64,000 bases of DNA. Origin: Candidatus Pelagibacter sp. (GTDB lineage Bacteria; Pseudomonadota; Alphaproteobacteria; Pelagibacterales; Pelagibacteraceae). The number at the start of each line of letters is the position of its first letter. Position 1 is the stretch's first letter. Positions 34,055-44,177 of the stretch are shown here, one piece after another. A model generated the notes under the pieces. The model searched no databases. It was not told the origin of the DNA and saw nothing but the letters and a program-made list of their open reading frames with translations. The DNA lies in assembly GCA_002689925.1 (NCBI GenBank), contig NZIO01000048.1, positions 1 through 64,000 of the forward strand, written 5' to 3'. Position numbers and translations under genes: made by a program.

Positions 34055-34752
34055 TATTTAAACTTTTTTTTTAATTTTTTATATATATAAAAATCCGTTA
34101 CATGAAAAAACTTTAGCTTACTTTCAAAACCATATAATTTTTTCTTTTTTATTAATGTTTGCCAAACATTATTAATTTGGAATTTTCTTTTTTTGATATC
34201 TTTAAATACTTTTTTGTTAAGAATTTGTACTCCTGTAAAAATAAAATTATTTTTTAATTCACTTTCTTTTATTAAATTATGTTTGATTTCAAAATCACCT
34301 TTAAGGTTTTTATCAAAACTTTTAGATTTATGAACCATTAATAAAATATTTTTACAATTTTTTTTGAAAAAAATTTTTTCCATTGACTGTAGTGTCTTTA
34401 AATATCTAGTATTCCAAATAGTATCTGGATTTATTACCAAAAATAATTCTTCTTTAACATTTTTTGTTATATTTGATATACCTCCACCAGTTCCTAAAAT
34501 TGCTTTTTTTTCAGTAATAATCTGAATCTTTAAGTTAAAATTATTTTTATCTATAAATTTTACTATTTTATCAGATAAGTGATGAGTATTAATAAAAACT
34601 TCTTTAATGCCAAATTTTTTTAATAAATTGATTGTATTTTCTAGTAATGTTTTTTTATTTATTTTTAAAAGAGGTTTTGGTGTTTTACTAGTAAGTGGTT
34701 GCAACCTTTTTCCATATCCGGCACATAAAATTATAGCTTTTTTAATTTTCAT
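34051..34752 (-). CDS. murU: N-acetylmuramate-1-phosphate uridylyltransferase MurU-like nucleotidyltransferase
   Basis: 233 residues. The N terminus ILCAGYGKRLQPLT...TPKPLLKI is the nucleotidyltransferase signature, with EKKAILGTGGGI and VINPDTIW (metal-binding Asp) following. Adjacent to the AmgK-like kinase with a 1-nt overlap, as in Pseudomonas and Caulobacter, where the pair converts recycled MurNAc to UDP-MurNAc. The C-terminal half is unusually lysine-rich and diverged. A mannose-1-phosphate guanylyltransferase is the main alternative, but the gene context favours MurU. Confidence 0.82.
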   Translation of the reverse strand: MKIKKAIILCAGYGKRLQPLTSKTPKPLLKINKKTLLENTINLLKKFGIKEVFINTHHLSDKIVKFIDKNNFNLKIQIITEKKAILGTGGGISNITKNVKEELFLVINPDTIWNTRYLKTLQSMEKIFFKKNCKNILLMVHKSKSFDKNLKGDFEIKHNLIKESELKNNFIFTGVQILNKKVFKDIKKRKFQINNVWQTLIKKKKLYGFESKLKFFHVTDFYIYKKLKKKFKY

Positions 34753-35714
34753 TATAGTATTTTATTTATATCTTTTTTATAAACCAATTTTTTTAAAATA
34801 TGTTTTATCAAGAAAAATTCTTGAGCTTTTAATCTAAATTTTAATAGTTTCCAAGCATAAGGTAAAAATTTAACATATTGTCTTTTATTATCCCTTTTAT
34901 TTAATCTAATAAAAATACCTATTATTTTAAGCATCCTTTGAACTGCAAGTATATTAAAGTCTTTCATAAAATCTTTTTTGTTATCTCTAATAAATTTATG
35001 ACTCTTTTTAAAATAATAATCTAAAATTTGTCTTTTAAGTTTTAAAGAAGTAACAATTCTAACATCATCAATTAAAGATACTAAATCATATGATGCATTA
35101 CCTATTAAAGCATCTTGCGTATCAATTACTCCTATTTTCTTTTTAATTTTCATTAAGTTTGAGACATGGAAATCTCTATGAACAAAATATTTTTTTTTAA
35201 AATCTATTGTTTTATAAATATTTATTAATTCTTTTTTTAGTTTTATTTTCAATTTTTTGTTAATATTATTTTTTTTAAAATTTGGTATATACCAATCAAA
35301 AAAAATATTAGACTCTTCCTCAAGTTTTTTTAAGGAATATTTTTTGATTTTATTTTTTTTATCTATTTTGATTTTTTGTATTTTAACCAATAAGTCAATT
35401 ATTTTTTTATATACTATTAACTTATTTTTTGTATTTGAAACCACATCAAAAAATGTAATATTACCAAAGTCTTCTATTTCTATAACTCCCTTTTTTAAAT
35501 TTGAATAATAATGTTTAGGAGTGCATATATTATTTTTTCTTAAAAAATTGTTAACACTTATATAATCTACGAGATTACTTTTTTTATTTTTAGTTGCATA
35601 AATTAATATTTTACTTTTCTTATTAGAATGTATTCTAAAAAATTTTCTAAAGGAAGCATCTCCTATTAATGGTGTTACTCTATATTTCATTGTTAAAATT
35701 TTTAAACTTTCCAA
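34752..35714 (-). CDS. amgK: N-acetylmuramate/N-acetylglucosamine kinase AmgK-like phosphotransferase
   Basis: 320 residues of the aminoglycoside phosphotransferase fold. LIGDASFRKFFRI near the N terminus replaces the nucleotide loop. The catalytic Brenner motif is FVHRDFHVSNLM, and IDTQDALIGNASYDLVSL contains the metal-binding Asp. AmgK phosphorylates the anomeric carbon of MurNAc/GlcNAc in peptidoglycan recycling. The start at 35714 overlaps tsaE by 35 nt; a second in-frame ATG at 35690 would shorten this to 11 nt and may be the true start. Coupled to murU downstream. Confidence 0.85.
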   Translation of the reverse strand: MESLKILTMKYRVTPLIGDASFRKFFRIHSNKKSKILIYATKNKKSNLVDYISVNNFLRKNNICTPKHYYSNLKKGVIEIEDFGNITFFDVVSNTKNKLIVYKKIIDLLVKIQKIKIDKKNKIKKYSLKKLEEESNIFFDWYIPNFKKNNINKKLKIKLKKELINIYKTIDFKKKYFVHRDFHVSNLMKIKKKIGVIDTQDALIGNASYDLVSLIDDVRIVTSLKLKRQILDYYFKKSHKFIRDNKKDFMKDFNILAVQRMLKIIGIFIRLNKRDNKRQYVKFLPYAWKLLKFRLKAQEFFLIKHILKKLVYKKDINKIL

Positions 35715-36132
35715 ATCCTTTTATATTTAAATTTCTAACATTTATTTTTTTTGAATACTTAAAATGAATTTCAATTCTGCTTTTAGGTTTATTTTTTATT
35801 TTTTCTGGCCATTCTATAATTAGAATATTTTTATCATTTTCTTCAAATACTCCTAGTTCTAAAATATCCTTATAATTTTTAATTCTATATAAATCGTAAT
35901 GAAGTATTTTAAATCTTATGCAATCATAGTCATAAACTATGTTAAATGTAGGGCTTAAAACCTCAGTTTTTTTAATCCTTTTTTTGATTTGAATATTATT
36001 TATTAAAAAACGTGCAAAAGTTGTTTTACCAACTCCAATTTCCCCAAAAAGTAAAATTAGGCTTCCAGGCTTAATTTTTGTAGAAATTTTCTTTGAAAAT
36101 AAATAAGTATCTTTCAAAGATTTACTTTTCAT
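35680..36132 (-). CDS. tsaE: tRNA threonylcarbamoyladenosine biosynthesis ATPase TsaE
   Basis: 150 residues. Walker A is FGEIGVGKTTFARF (about 31-44). The TsaE-specific blocks SPTFNIVYDY, HYDLYRIKN and LIIEWPEK follow. TsaE works with TsaB and TsaD to make t6A37 on ANN-decoding tRNAs. Position between ahcY and amgK is conserved in alphaproteobacteria. The 23-nt gap from the ahcY start (which lies upstream on this strand) suggests co-transcription. Confidence 0.93.
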   Translation of the reverse strand: MKSKSLKDTYLFSKKISTKIKPGSLILLFGEIGVGKTTFARFLINNIQIKKRIKKTEVLSPTFNIVYDYDCIRFKILHYDLYRIKNYKDILELGVFEENDKNILIIEWPEKIKNKPKSRIEIHFKYSKKINVRNLNIKGFGKFKNFNNEI

Positions 36133-36155
36133 TGTGGGCTATTTATTGCCTTATT

Positions 36156-37445
36156 TTAATAACGATAAGTGTCTGGCTTATATGGTCCTTCAGTTTTTAC
36201 ACTTATGTAATCAGCTTGATCTTTAGATAATTTTGTTAATTTTGCTCCTACTTTTTCTAAATGAAGTGTAGCAACCTTCTCATCTAAATGTTTAGGTAAA
36301 ACATAAACTTTCTTTTCATATTTGTCTGAATTATTCCATAACTCTATTTGTGCAATTGTTTGATTTGTAAAGGACGCACTCATAACAAAACTTGGATGTC
36401 CAGTGGCACAACCTAAATTTACAAGTCTTCCTTCAGCTAATAAAATAATTCTTTTATTATCTGGTTTTGTCACTTCATGGACCTGTGGTTTAATTTCATC
36501 CCATTTGTAATTTTTTAAAGCCTCTACTTGAATCTCGTTATCAAAGTGTCCAATATTACAAAGTATTGCTCTATCTTTCATATCTCTCATATGATCTGCA
36601 GTAACAATATCCTTGTTGCCTGTAGCCGTAACCACTATGTCAGCTTCTTTAATCATTTCATCCATTAAAACAACTTCGTAACCTTCCATAGCTGCTTGTA
36701 AAGCACATATTGGATCTGTTTCGGTAACCATAACCCTTGCACCACTTTGTCTTAAAGAGGCAGCACTACCTTTACCAACATCTCCAAATCCAGCAACTAT
36801 TGCAATTTTTCCTGACATCATAACGTCTGTTGCTCTTTTTATTCCATCAACTAAACTTTCTCTACAACCATATAAATTATCAAATTTAGATTTAGTTACT
36901 GAATCATTAACATTAATGGCAGGAACTAGTAATGTACCTTGTTCTTCCATTTTTTTTAATGCAAGTACACCAGTTGTTGTTTCTTCAGATAAACCCTTAA
37001 TTGATTTAAGCATTTCTTTGTAATCTTTATGCATCAAAGCTGTTAAATCTCCTCCATCATCTAAAATCATATTTGCTTTCCAATCTTTTTTTCCTTCAAT
37101 AGTTTGTTTTACACACCACCAATATTCCTCTTCGGTTTCACCTTTCCATGCAAATACAGGAATTCCAACTTTAGCTATTGCAGCAGCTGCATGATCTTGC
37201 GTAGAAAAAATATTACATGAAGACCATCTAACCTCAGCCCCTAAATCAACTAGCGTTTCTATTAAAACCGCAGTTTGAATTGTCATGTGAAGACAGCCTA
37301 AAATTTTTGCTCCTTTAAGTGGAGATTTTCCTTTATATTCTGTTCTTAATGCCATCAATCCTGGCATTTCAGTTTCTGCTAATGAAATTTCTTTTCTTCC
37401 AAAATCTGCTAATGAGATATCTTTAACTTTATAATCTTGAGACAT
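36156..37445 (-). CDS. ahcY: adenosylhomocysteinase (S-adenosyl-L-homocysteine hydrolase)
   Basis: 429 residues. Signatures include [13 protein letters not shown] near residue 78, [19 protein letters not shown], the NAD-binding [19 protein letters not shown] and the C-terminal KPDTYRY. It hydrolyses S-adenosylhomocysteine to adenosine and homocysteine, regenerating methyl-transfer capacity. A short 75-nt leader separates it from the histidine-kinase gene upstream. I see no SAH or SAM riboswitch in that leader. Confidence 0.97.
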   Translation of the reverse strand: MSQDYKVKDISLADFGRKEISLAETEMPGLMALRTEYKGKSPLKGAKILGCLHMTIQTAVLIETLVDLGAEVRWSSCNIFSTQDHAAAAIAKVGIPVFAWKGETEEEYWWCVKQTIEGKKDWKANMILDDGGDLTALMHKDYKEMLKSIKGLSEETTTGVLALKKMEEQGTLLVPAINVNDSVTKSKFDNLYGCRESLVDGIKRATDVMMSGKIAIVAGFGDVGKGSAASLRQSGARVMVTETDPICALQAAMEGYEVVLMDEMIKEADIVVTATGNKDIVTADHMRDMKDRAILCNIGHFDNEIQVEALKNYKWDEIKPQVHEVTKPDNKRIILLAEGRLVNLGCATGHPSFVMSASFTNQTIAQIELWNNSDKYEKKVYVLPKHLDEKVATLHLEKVGAKLTKLSKDQADYISVKTEGPYKPDTYRY

Positions 37446-37520
37446 AATTTACCTTTTTGTATTTTTAAGATATGAAACTTAACAATTAAATATTAATTTA
37501 TCAACTCGTTACAATTTATA

Positions 37521-39062
37521 TTATTTATAAATAGGCAGAATTATCTTTATTCTAGCTCCTTTTTTGCCATTATCCTTGTTTGAAGCAGATATAATGCCTC
37601 CATGAAGCTCTACAATATTTTTTACTATATTAAGGCCTAAACCTGAATGTTCACCAAATTTTTCTGGTCTATTACTATAAAATCTACTAAAGACTTTATC
37701 TATTTTTTTTTCATTAAATCCTGGACCCTCGTCCTCAAAAGTTAGCTCAATTTTATTATCAATAAGTTTACAAAAAATTAATATCTCACTATCTGGATAA
37801 CTAAAGGAAATGGAATTATCTAAAATATTTGCAATAACTTGTTCTATTTTACTTTCAACACCATAAATTATTGGTTTTTTACCATTAAGACCATTGCTTA
37901 TTACTTTAACTATAATTTTTTTATTTAGATTAGATAAATCATTATTAAAATCTTCTGTTACAGAGTTTAAAACATTTGTTAAATCTATTTTTTTCATTTC
38001 AGCTCTTGAAAAAGTTGCTTCATCTTTTAACATTTGTGAATAATCTGTTATGAGTCTATCTATTCTTTCTACATCATGTTTTATGATTGTAATTAGTTTT
38101 GTCCTTTTATTATTATCTATAGTCTTATCTAATACTTCTGATGCTGCTTTTAATGAAGCAAGAGGATTTCTTATTTCATGAGTAAGATCAGAAGAAAATG
38201 TTTCGGCTATGTTGATTCGCTTATATAAATCTTCTGTCATTTCATTTAACGATCTTGATAATAACCCAACTTCATCTGCTCTTGATAAATATTTTTCAAC
38301 TTTATCAATTTTTTGATCTTTTTCTTTTTTAGCTTTTGTATATTGAACTAAAACTCTAATTGGTTTTAAAATGTATCTATTTAGAATAACTGAAAAAATA
38401 ATTATAACAATCGTTACATAAAAAACTGTTCTTAAAATAAAATTTTTTCTTTCTGTGACTGCAACTAAGATGTCATTCGCAACTTCAGAAATAACAATAT
38501 AACCTTCTGTAGAATTTTCTTTTTTAAATGACTTTATAGTGATTACATAAAAATCATTATTAATTCTTTTTCCTAAAACTAATTTTTGATTATTTTTCTT
38601 AGAATGTTCCTTTACAAAATTCTCTATATTAAAAATACTTTGTTTTTTTTCTTTGTTTTTAATTTTTGTATCTTTCTCTTTTTCAAGTTTACCAATTTTT
38701 GTTTCTTCAATTTTTTGACTTTCAACAAAAGATTCTTTTGCTAAATCTAAAGTATTTGTATCAGCTATTAATTTAAAATTTAAATCATATAACTGTAATC
38801 TATCTAAATTTTGAAACAAAAATCTAGAAGACAATAAAAATTCTAGTACACTTTTTTTATTAAATTCTATTTCTAATCTATTAAGATGATTTGATATATT
38901 TTCAATAACTTTTGAATGTTGAATGGATCTATTTTTAATTAAATTTGGTTTTATTGCTTGAAGATAAAGAATAGTAAAAATTCCAAGAAACAAAAATATA
39001 ATAAGATTAACAAATAAAAATTTACTGAGAATTGAGCTTGATCTTATAAAATTTAATCTCAT
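37521..39062 (-). CDS. chvG: sensor histidine kinase, ChvG-like
   Basis: 513 residues. Two membrane segments (about 12-33 and 205-227) enclose a periplasmic sensor region with a very lysine-rich stretch (EKEKDTKIKNKEKK). A HAMP linker follows, then the HisKA box DLTHEIRNPLASLKAASEVL and HATPase motifs (DNSISFS, DEGPGFNE, SGLGLNIV). Paired with an OmpR-type regulator whose stop overlaps its start by 1 nt. Placement just upstream of ahcY matches the ChvGI/ExoS-ChvI locus, which senses envelope or acid stress. The name is by synteny. Confidence 0.8.
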   Translation of the reverse strand: MRLNFIRSSSILSKFLFVNLIIFLFLGIFTILYLQAIKPNLIKNRSIQHSKVIENISNHLNRLEIEFNKKSVLEFLLSSRFLFQNLDRLQLYDLNFKLIADTNTLDLAKESFVESQKIEETKIGKLEKEKDTKIKNKEKKQSIFNIENFVKEHSKKNNQKLVLGKRINNDFYVITIKSFKKENSTEGYIVISEVANDILVAVTERKNFILRTVFYVTIVIIIFSVILNRYILKPIRVLVQYTKAKKEKDQKIDKVEKYLSRADEVGLLSRSLNEMTEDLYKRINIAETFSSDLTHEIRNPLASLKAASEVLDKTIDNNKRTKLITIIKHDVERIDRLITDYSQMLKDEATFSRAEMKKIDLTNVLNSVTEDFNNDLSNLNKKIIVKVISNGLNGKKPIIYGVESKIEQVIANILDNSISFSYPDSEILIFCKLIDNKIELTFEDEGPGFNEKKIDKVFSRFYSNRPEKFGEHSGLGLNIVKNIVELHGGIISASNKDNGKKGARIKIILPIYK

Positions 39063-39760
39063 TAACTAACATTCCATCTATAACCACTACCATAACGAGT
39101 TTCTATTGCAGAAAAATTTTGATCTACTTTTTTAAATTTTTTTCTTATTCGTTTTACATGACTGTCAATAGTACGATCTTCTATATCTGTGTTATCTTTA
39201 TAAGCAATATCCATTAGTTGTGCTCTTTCTTTAATCACACCAGGTCTTTTTGCTAACTCCTTAACTATTAAAAATTCAGTAGTTGTCAATTTATCTGGCA
39301 AGCTTTTTCCATCCCATTCACATTCGAGCTGTGAAGAATCAAGTTTTAATTTTCCCTGGGAAATAATGTTTTTATTATCATCTTTTTCTGTATTATTTTT
39401 TCTTAATTGGACTCTAATTCTTTCAATTAAAATCTTAACTGAAAACCCACTTGATTTTTTTATAAAGTCATCAGCACCAAGCTTTAGTCCAAGGAGCTCA
39501 TCGACTTCTTCTTCTTTAGAAGTTAAAAAAATTATTGGGATGTTAGTTTTTTTTCTCAAGCGTTGCAAAAGTTCTTCTCCATCCATCCTAGGCATTTTTA
39601 TGTCTATCACAGCAAGATCTGGTGGTGACCTATTCATTCCAACTAGGGCGCTTTCTGCATTAATATAAGTTTGAACTTTAAAACCTTCGTGTTCTAAGGC
39701 CATACTAATAGTAGTTAGTATGTTTCTATCATCATCAACTAAAGCAATTGTGTGACTCAT
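39062..39760 (-). CDS. chvI: OmpR-family response regulator, ChvI-like
   Basis: 232 residues. The receiver domain has the acidic pair VDDD near the N terminus, the phosphoacceptor in VIDIKMPRMDG and the conserved Lys in LGADDFIKKS. The C-terminal winged helix has TTEFLIVKELAKRPG, RTIDSHVKRIRKKFK and a closing IETRYGSGYRW. The organisation regulator-then-kinase followed by ahcY is the alphaproteobacterial chvI-chvG order. The usual companions hprK and PTS genes between chvG and ahcY are absent. Confidence 0.82.
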   Translation of the reverse strand: MSHTIALVDDDRNILTTISMALEHEGFKVQTYINAESALVGMNRSPPDLAVIDIKMPRMDGEELLQRLRKKTNIPIIFLTSKEEEVDELLGLKLGADDFIKKSSGFSVKILIERIRVQLRKNNTEKDDNKNIISQGKLKLDSSQLECEWDGKSLPDKLTTTEFLIVKELAKRPGVIKERAQLMDIAYKDNTDIEDRTIDSHVKRIRKKFKKVDQNFSAIETRYGSGYRWNVS

Positions 39761-39817
39761 AAATTAATTTTACTATTATAAAAGTACTAAATTGTTCTAA
39801 TTTGGGCAATCAATACA

Positions 39818-42592
39818 TTAATGCAGTATACCCCAGTTATTACCAATATTTATATCTACAGTTAATGCTGTTGAGAACGAGTGTAGGTCACTTTTAGTTA
39901 CGCTCGACATTTCTTTTTTGATAATTTTAGATATGTCTTCAACATCTTCGTTGGATACTTCAAAAATAAGCTCATCATGGATTTGAAGTAAAATTTTTGA
40001 TTTTGTATTTTTTAAACTCTGAAATTTTTTGTTTAATCTAATCATAGCTAATCTCATTATTTCTGAAGCTGATCCTTGAATTGGAGCATTTATTGCTGCT
40101 CTTTCTTGAAAATTTCTTACATTAAAATTTTTATCATTTATACCATTGAAATGTGACCTTCTTCCAAAAATATTATTAACATAACCACTTTTTCTACAAA
40201 ATTTAATAGTGCTATCCATATATTTTTTAATTTCTGGAAATTTTAAAAAGTAAGATTTTAGAAATTCTTCAGCTTCATGGTTTGAAACATTAATTTGTTT
40301 TGCAAGTCCATATTGAGATATTCCATAAATTATTCCAAAATTTATAGCCTTAGCTTTTCTTCTTATATCTTTGTCAACTTTTTTTATATCAATATTAAAT
40401 ACTTGGCTTGCAGTTAAAGAATGAATATCTTCATTATTTTTAAAAGCTTTTTTAAGTTCACTCACATCCGCTAAATCAGCTAAAATTCTCATTTCAATTT
40501 GATTGTAGTCTGCTGAAATTAATGTAAAACCTTTTTCTGCTACAAATGCCTTTCTAATATTCTTACCATCTTCCGATTTAATTGGTATATTCTGTAAATT
40601 AGGATTGCTAGAAGCTAATCTTCCAGTAGTAGTTGCTGCTAATAAAAAAGAAGTATGAACTCTTTTTGTATTTGGATTAATGTGCTCTGGCAAAGAATCT
40701 GAGTAAGTATTTTTAAGTTTAGATACTTGTCTCCAGTCTAAAATTAATTGTGGAAATATATGTCCCTTAAATGCTAAATCCTCAAGGACATTTGCACTTG
40801 TAGCAAAACTACCTTTTCTGGTTTTTTTTAAACCTGCTATTTTTAATTGATTATAAATTATTTCTCCTAGTTGTTTGGGAGAACCAATATTGAATTCTTT
40901 TTTAGAAATTTTAAAAATTTTCTTTTCTAAATCTTTAATTTTCTTTTCAAAATTTAATGATAAATCTTTTAAAAATTTACTATTAATTTTAATACCTTCT
41001 ATTTCCATAAAAGCTAATATTTTGATTAAAGGTTTTTCAAAGAATTCATAAATATCTTTTAATTTTTCTAGTTGTAGGTTTTTATAGAAAATTTTATATA
41101 ATCGATAAGTAATATCTGCATCTTCTGAGGCATACTCCATAGCTTTTTTAATATCAACTTCACTAAAATTAATTTCTTTTTTTCCTGTACCTACCACATC
41201 TTTGAAAGTGATAGTTTTGTGATTAAGATGAATATGGGATAAAGTATCCATGTTGTGTCGATTTTTACCAGCACTTAAAACATAAGACATTAACATGGTA
41301 TCTTCCATTGAGCTCATTTGAATACCTTGTTTATACAAAACAATAAAATCAAACTTAATATTTTGGCCAATCTTTTTTATGTTTTTGTCTTCTAGAATTT
41401 GTTTTAACTTTTTTAGAACTACCTCTTTTTTAAGACAACCTTTTGATTTGTGGCCAATAGGAATATAACAAGCTTTTCCAATTTTTGTACTTAGAGAAAT
41501 ACCTATCAAATCTGTTTGATGTGCATCTAATGAGCTAGTTTCTGTATCTATGACAAATTCTTTATTTTTTGTTGCTTCTTTAATCCATTCATCTATTTCA
41601 TTTGCATCTTTTATTAAATGATAATTCTTTTTATCAATATTTTGATTTTGTTTTATAGGTTCGTGTTTTTCATTTGTGCTTGATAAATTTGGTTCTCCAT
41701 ATGTTGAGATAGCTGTGCTTAATAATCTATTAAATTCCATTTCTCTTAAAAACTTATAGAGCTTATCCTTGTCTACTTCATTTAATTTAAAATCATTTAT
41801 ATTTCTAATAACTGGAACATCTTTTTTTAATTGAACTAATTTTTTGCTTAGAATTGCTTTATCTTTATTTTCAATAAGTGTTTCTCTTCTTTTGTTCTGC
41901 TTAATTTCTTGAGCTTTTTCTAATAATTTTTCTAAAGTTCCATAATTGTTTATCAGTTCTGCTGCAGTTTTAACTCCTATTCCAGGAACACCAGGAACGT
42001 TATCACTTGAGTCTCCAGCAAGTGCTTGAACATCAATTACCTTTTTTGGATCAACACCAAATTTATTTTTTATATCTTCAGGAGTTATGAATTTGTTTTT
42101 CATTGGGTCATATAGACGAACATTTTTTTTATAAAGTTGCATTAAATCTTTGTCAGAAGATATAATTGTAACCTTTCCACCTTCTTTTAAAACTTGTTCT
42201 GTATATGTAGCTATCAAATCGTCTGCTTCGTAATTTAGTAAATCGACTGATGGTAAATTAAATGCTAGTACAGATTTTCTTATATATTCAAATTGTGGTG
42301 CCAAATCATCTGGAGCTTCTGACCTATTAGCTTTATATTCAGAATAAATTTCGTTTCTAAAAGTTTTTCTTGCTGAATCAAAAATAACCGCAAAGTGAGT
42401 TGGTTTTTCTAAGTTATCATCTGACTTTGACTCTTTTAATAATTTAAATAACATACTGCAAAAGCCACTAACAGCACCTGTTGGAAGCCCATCACTTTTT
42501 CTTGTTAGTGGAGGTAGAGCATAATAAGCTCGAAAAATATATCCTGAACCATCAACTAAATAATAATGATTGTTTTCTTTTTTTAGAGACAT
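39818..42592 (-). CDS. polA: DNA polymerase I
   Basis: 924 residues, full length. An N-terminal 5'-3' exonuclease (YLVDGSGYIFRAYYAL, ALAGDSSDNVPGVPGIG) is followed by an intact 3'-5' proofreading domain with all expected acids: DTE near residue 350 (FVIDTETSS), IGQNIKFD and YASEDADITYRL. The polymerase domain has SADYNQIEMRILA (motif A), RRKAKAINFGIIYG (motif B) and LLQIHDELIFE (motif C). It fills gaps and removes Okazaki primers. Proofreading residues are not eroded, unlike in some reduced genomes. Confidence 0.97.
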   Translation of the reverse strand: MSLKKENNHYYLVDGSGYIFRAYYALPPLTRKSDGLPTGAVSGFCSMLFKLLKESKSDDNLEKPTHFAVIFDSARKTFRNEIYSEYKANRSEAPDDLAPQFEYIRKSVLAFNLPSVDLLNYEADDLIATYTEQVLKEGGKVTIISSDKDLMQLYKKNVRLYDPMKNKFITPEDIKNKFGVDPKKVIDVQALAGDSSDNVPGVPGIGVKTAAELINNYGTLEKLLEKAQEIKQNKRRETLIENKDKAILSKKLVQLKKDVPVIRNINDFKLNEVDKDKLYKFLREMEFNRLLSTAISTYGEPNLSSTNEKHEPIKQNQNIDKKNYHLIKDANEIDEWIKEATKNKEFVIDTETSSLDAHQTDLIGISLSTKIGKACYIPIGHKSKGCLKKEVVLKKLKQILEDKNIKKIGQNIKFDFIVLYKQGIQMSSMEDTMLMSYVLSAGKNRHNMDTLSHIHLNHKTITFKDVVGTGKKEINFSEVDIKKAMEYASEDADITYRLYKIFYKNLQLEKLKDIYEFFEKPLIKILAFMEIEGIKINSKFLKDLSLNFEKKIKDLEKKIFKISKKEFNIGSPKQLGEIIYNQLKIAGLKKTRKGSFATSANVLEDLAFKGHIFPQLILDWRQVSKLKNTYSDSLPEHINPNTKRVHTSFLLAATTTGRLASSNPNLQNIPIKSEDGKNIRKAFVAEKGFTLISADYNQIEMRILADLADVSELKKAFKNNEDIHSLTASQVFNIDIKKVDKDIRRKAKAINFGIIYGISQYGLAKQINVSNHEAEEFLKSYFLKFPEIKKYMDSTIKFCRKSGYVNNIFGRRSHFNGINDKNFNVRNFQERAAINAPIQGSASEIMRLAMIRLNKKFQSLKNTKSKILLQIHDELIFEVSNEDVEDISKIIKKEMSSVTKSDLHSFSTALTVDINIGNNWGILH

Positions 42593-42638
42593 ATATTAAT
42601 ATTTTAATTAAAGTCTAATTAATTTAAAGTTAAAATTC

Positions 42639-43565
42639 ATGAATGAAAATAATGCATTATCTATAAATAATTTAAACAAAATTTATTCTAACAAATTAAA
42701 TAATACAGAAAAAGCTCTTGATAACATCAGTTTAGAGATAAAACAGGGTGAAATATTTGGCTTGCTAGGCCAAAATGGTGCAGGCAAAACAACATTTTTA
42801 AATATCTTATCAGGAACGGTAATAAAAAATTCTGGTAAGGTAAATGTATGGGGGTTTGATCTTGATGTAAATCCAAGACAGGTTAGATCTTCTATAGGTA
42901 TTGTTCCACAAGAGATTAACTTAGATCCTTTTTTTAGTCCAAAATCGATTTTAGAACTTCAAGCTGGACTATTTGGTGTTCCAAAGAAAGATCAAATTAC
43001 AGATGAAATTTTAAAATTAGTTTCTCTTGAAAAACAAGCTAATGCCTACTCAAGAGGTTTGTCAGGTGGTATGAAAAGAAGGTTGCTTATAGCAAAAGCA
43101 CTTGTTCATCAACCACCTATATTAATTTTAGATGAACCAAGCGCAGGAATAGACGTTCAATTAAGAAAAGAATTATGGTTAAATATCAAAAGCTTGCATA
43201 AAAGTGGTGTTACAATCATTTTAACTACTCACAATTTATATGAAGCACAAGAAATGTGTGATCGAATTGCGATCTTAAAAAAAGGTAAATTAATTGCATT
43301 AGATACTACAAATAACCTTTTACAAAAATTAAAAACAAAAAAAATAACGTTTAGTGTTGAAAACATAGATAATTTTTCTAATAAACAATTAAAAAATGTT
43401 ATTTTTTCTATTAATAAAAATCAAATAACTGCTACTTTCCGAAGAAATCAAAATAATATAGAAGAAATAATAAATTTTTTAAAGCTAGATAAATTAAAAA
43501 TATTAGATATTTCAACAGATAATGGAGATCTGGAAGATGTATTTATTCAACTTACAAAAAACTAG
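42639..43565 (+). CDS. ABC transporter ATP-binding protein (ABC-2/YadG-like), no adjacent permease
   Basis: 308 residues. Walker A GQNGAGKTT, Q-loop GIVPQEI, signature LSGGMKRR and Walker B ILILDEPSAGID are all intact. The ABC domain is followed by a roughly 90-residue C-terminal region (from about residue 225) common in DrrA/YadG ATPases of drug or polysaccharide exporters. These normally have an ABC-2 permease next door; here bioY follows after 36 nt. Export function is inferred from the subfamily. Nothing suggests that it is the ECF ATPase (BioM) for BioY. Confidence 0.85.
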   Translation: MNENNALSINNLNKIYSNKLNNTEKALDNISLEIKQGEIFGLLGQNGAGKTTFLNILSGTVIKNSGKVNVWGFDLDVNPRQVRSSIGIVPQEINLDPFFSPKSILELQAGLFGVPKKDQITDEILKLVSLEKQANAYSRGLSGGMKRRLLIAKALVHQPPILILDEPSAGIDVQLRKELWLNIKSLHKSGVTIILTTHNLYEAQEMCDRIAILKKGKLIALDTTNNLLQKLKTKKITFSVENIDNFSNKQLKNVIFSINKNQITATFRRNQNNIEEIINFLKLDKLKILDISTDNGDLEDVFIQLTKN

Positions 43566-43601
43566 CTTTATTTATAAAAAATATTAAAGTAAGATATATA
43601 A

Positions 43602-44177
43602 ATGGAAGCTGTTAACAAAATTTATTTCAATAAAACAATTAAATTTATTTTAATTTCTTTATTGGGATCTGCTTTATTAACAATATCTGCAAAATTTAAA
43701 ATACCTTTTTATCCTGTGCCAATGACAATGCAAACTTTTGTTGTTCTATTTCTTGGAATAGCTTTTGGTTATAAGATTGGTTTAGCAACTGTATCTCTTT
43801 ATTTGTTAGAAGGTATTTTTGGACTTCCAGTATTTGCTAACTCTCCAGAAAAAGGTATTGGTTTAATTTATTTTACTGGACCAACAATGGGTTATTTAAT
43901 TGGATTTATGTTTGCTGTTTATTTTGCAGGAACATCTAAAAATCTGGATTATAAAAATAAGAAACCATTTATAAACTTTGTTAATATATTTTTTAGATTA
44001 GTTTTCTCTGTAAGCTGGATTTATATTCTGGGTTTACTGTGGCTAGGAAATTTAATTGGATGGGATAAACCAATTTTTAAATTAGGAGCTGAGCCTTTCT
44101 TGCTAGCAGAATTATTTAAAATAATATTACTAACTTTGCTCTATCCATTGATTAAAAAAATTAAAAAAATTATCTAG
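43602..44177 (+). CDS. bioY: biotin transporter BioY (ECF S component)
   Basis: 191 residues, about six membrane helices. The hallmark AKFKIPFYPVPMTMQTFVVL and the later GYLIGFMFA are typical of BioY, as is the central YLLEGIFGLPVF. BioY takes up biotin, alone or with BioM/BioN; no ECF ATPase/T gene is adjacent, so a solitary BioY is likely. Biotin uptake would supply acetyl-CoA carboxylase. The 3' end overlaps the convergent regA gene by 8 nt. Confidence 0.9.
   Translation: MEAVNKIYFNKTIKFILISLLGSALLTISAKFKIPFYPVPMTMQTFVVLFLGIAFGYKIGLATVSLYLLEGIFGLPVFANSPEKGIGLIYFTGPTMGYLIGFMFAVYFAGTSKNLDYKNKKPFINFVNIFFRLVFSVSWIYILGLLWLGNLIGWDKPIFKLGAEPFLLAELFKIILLTLLYPLIKKIKKII

Noticed and set aside
37446-37520. 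SAH or SAM riboswitch before ahcY
   Set aside because: The leader is 75 nt, almost entirely A+T, and has no stable stems.
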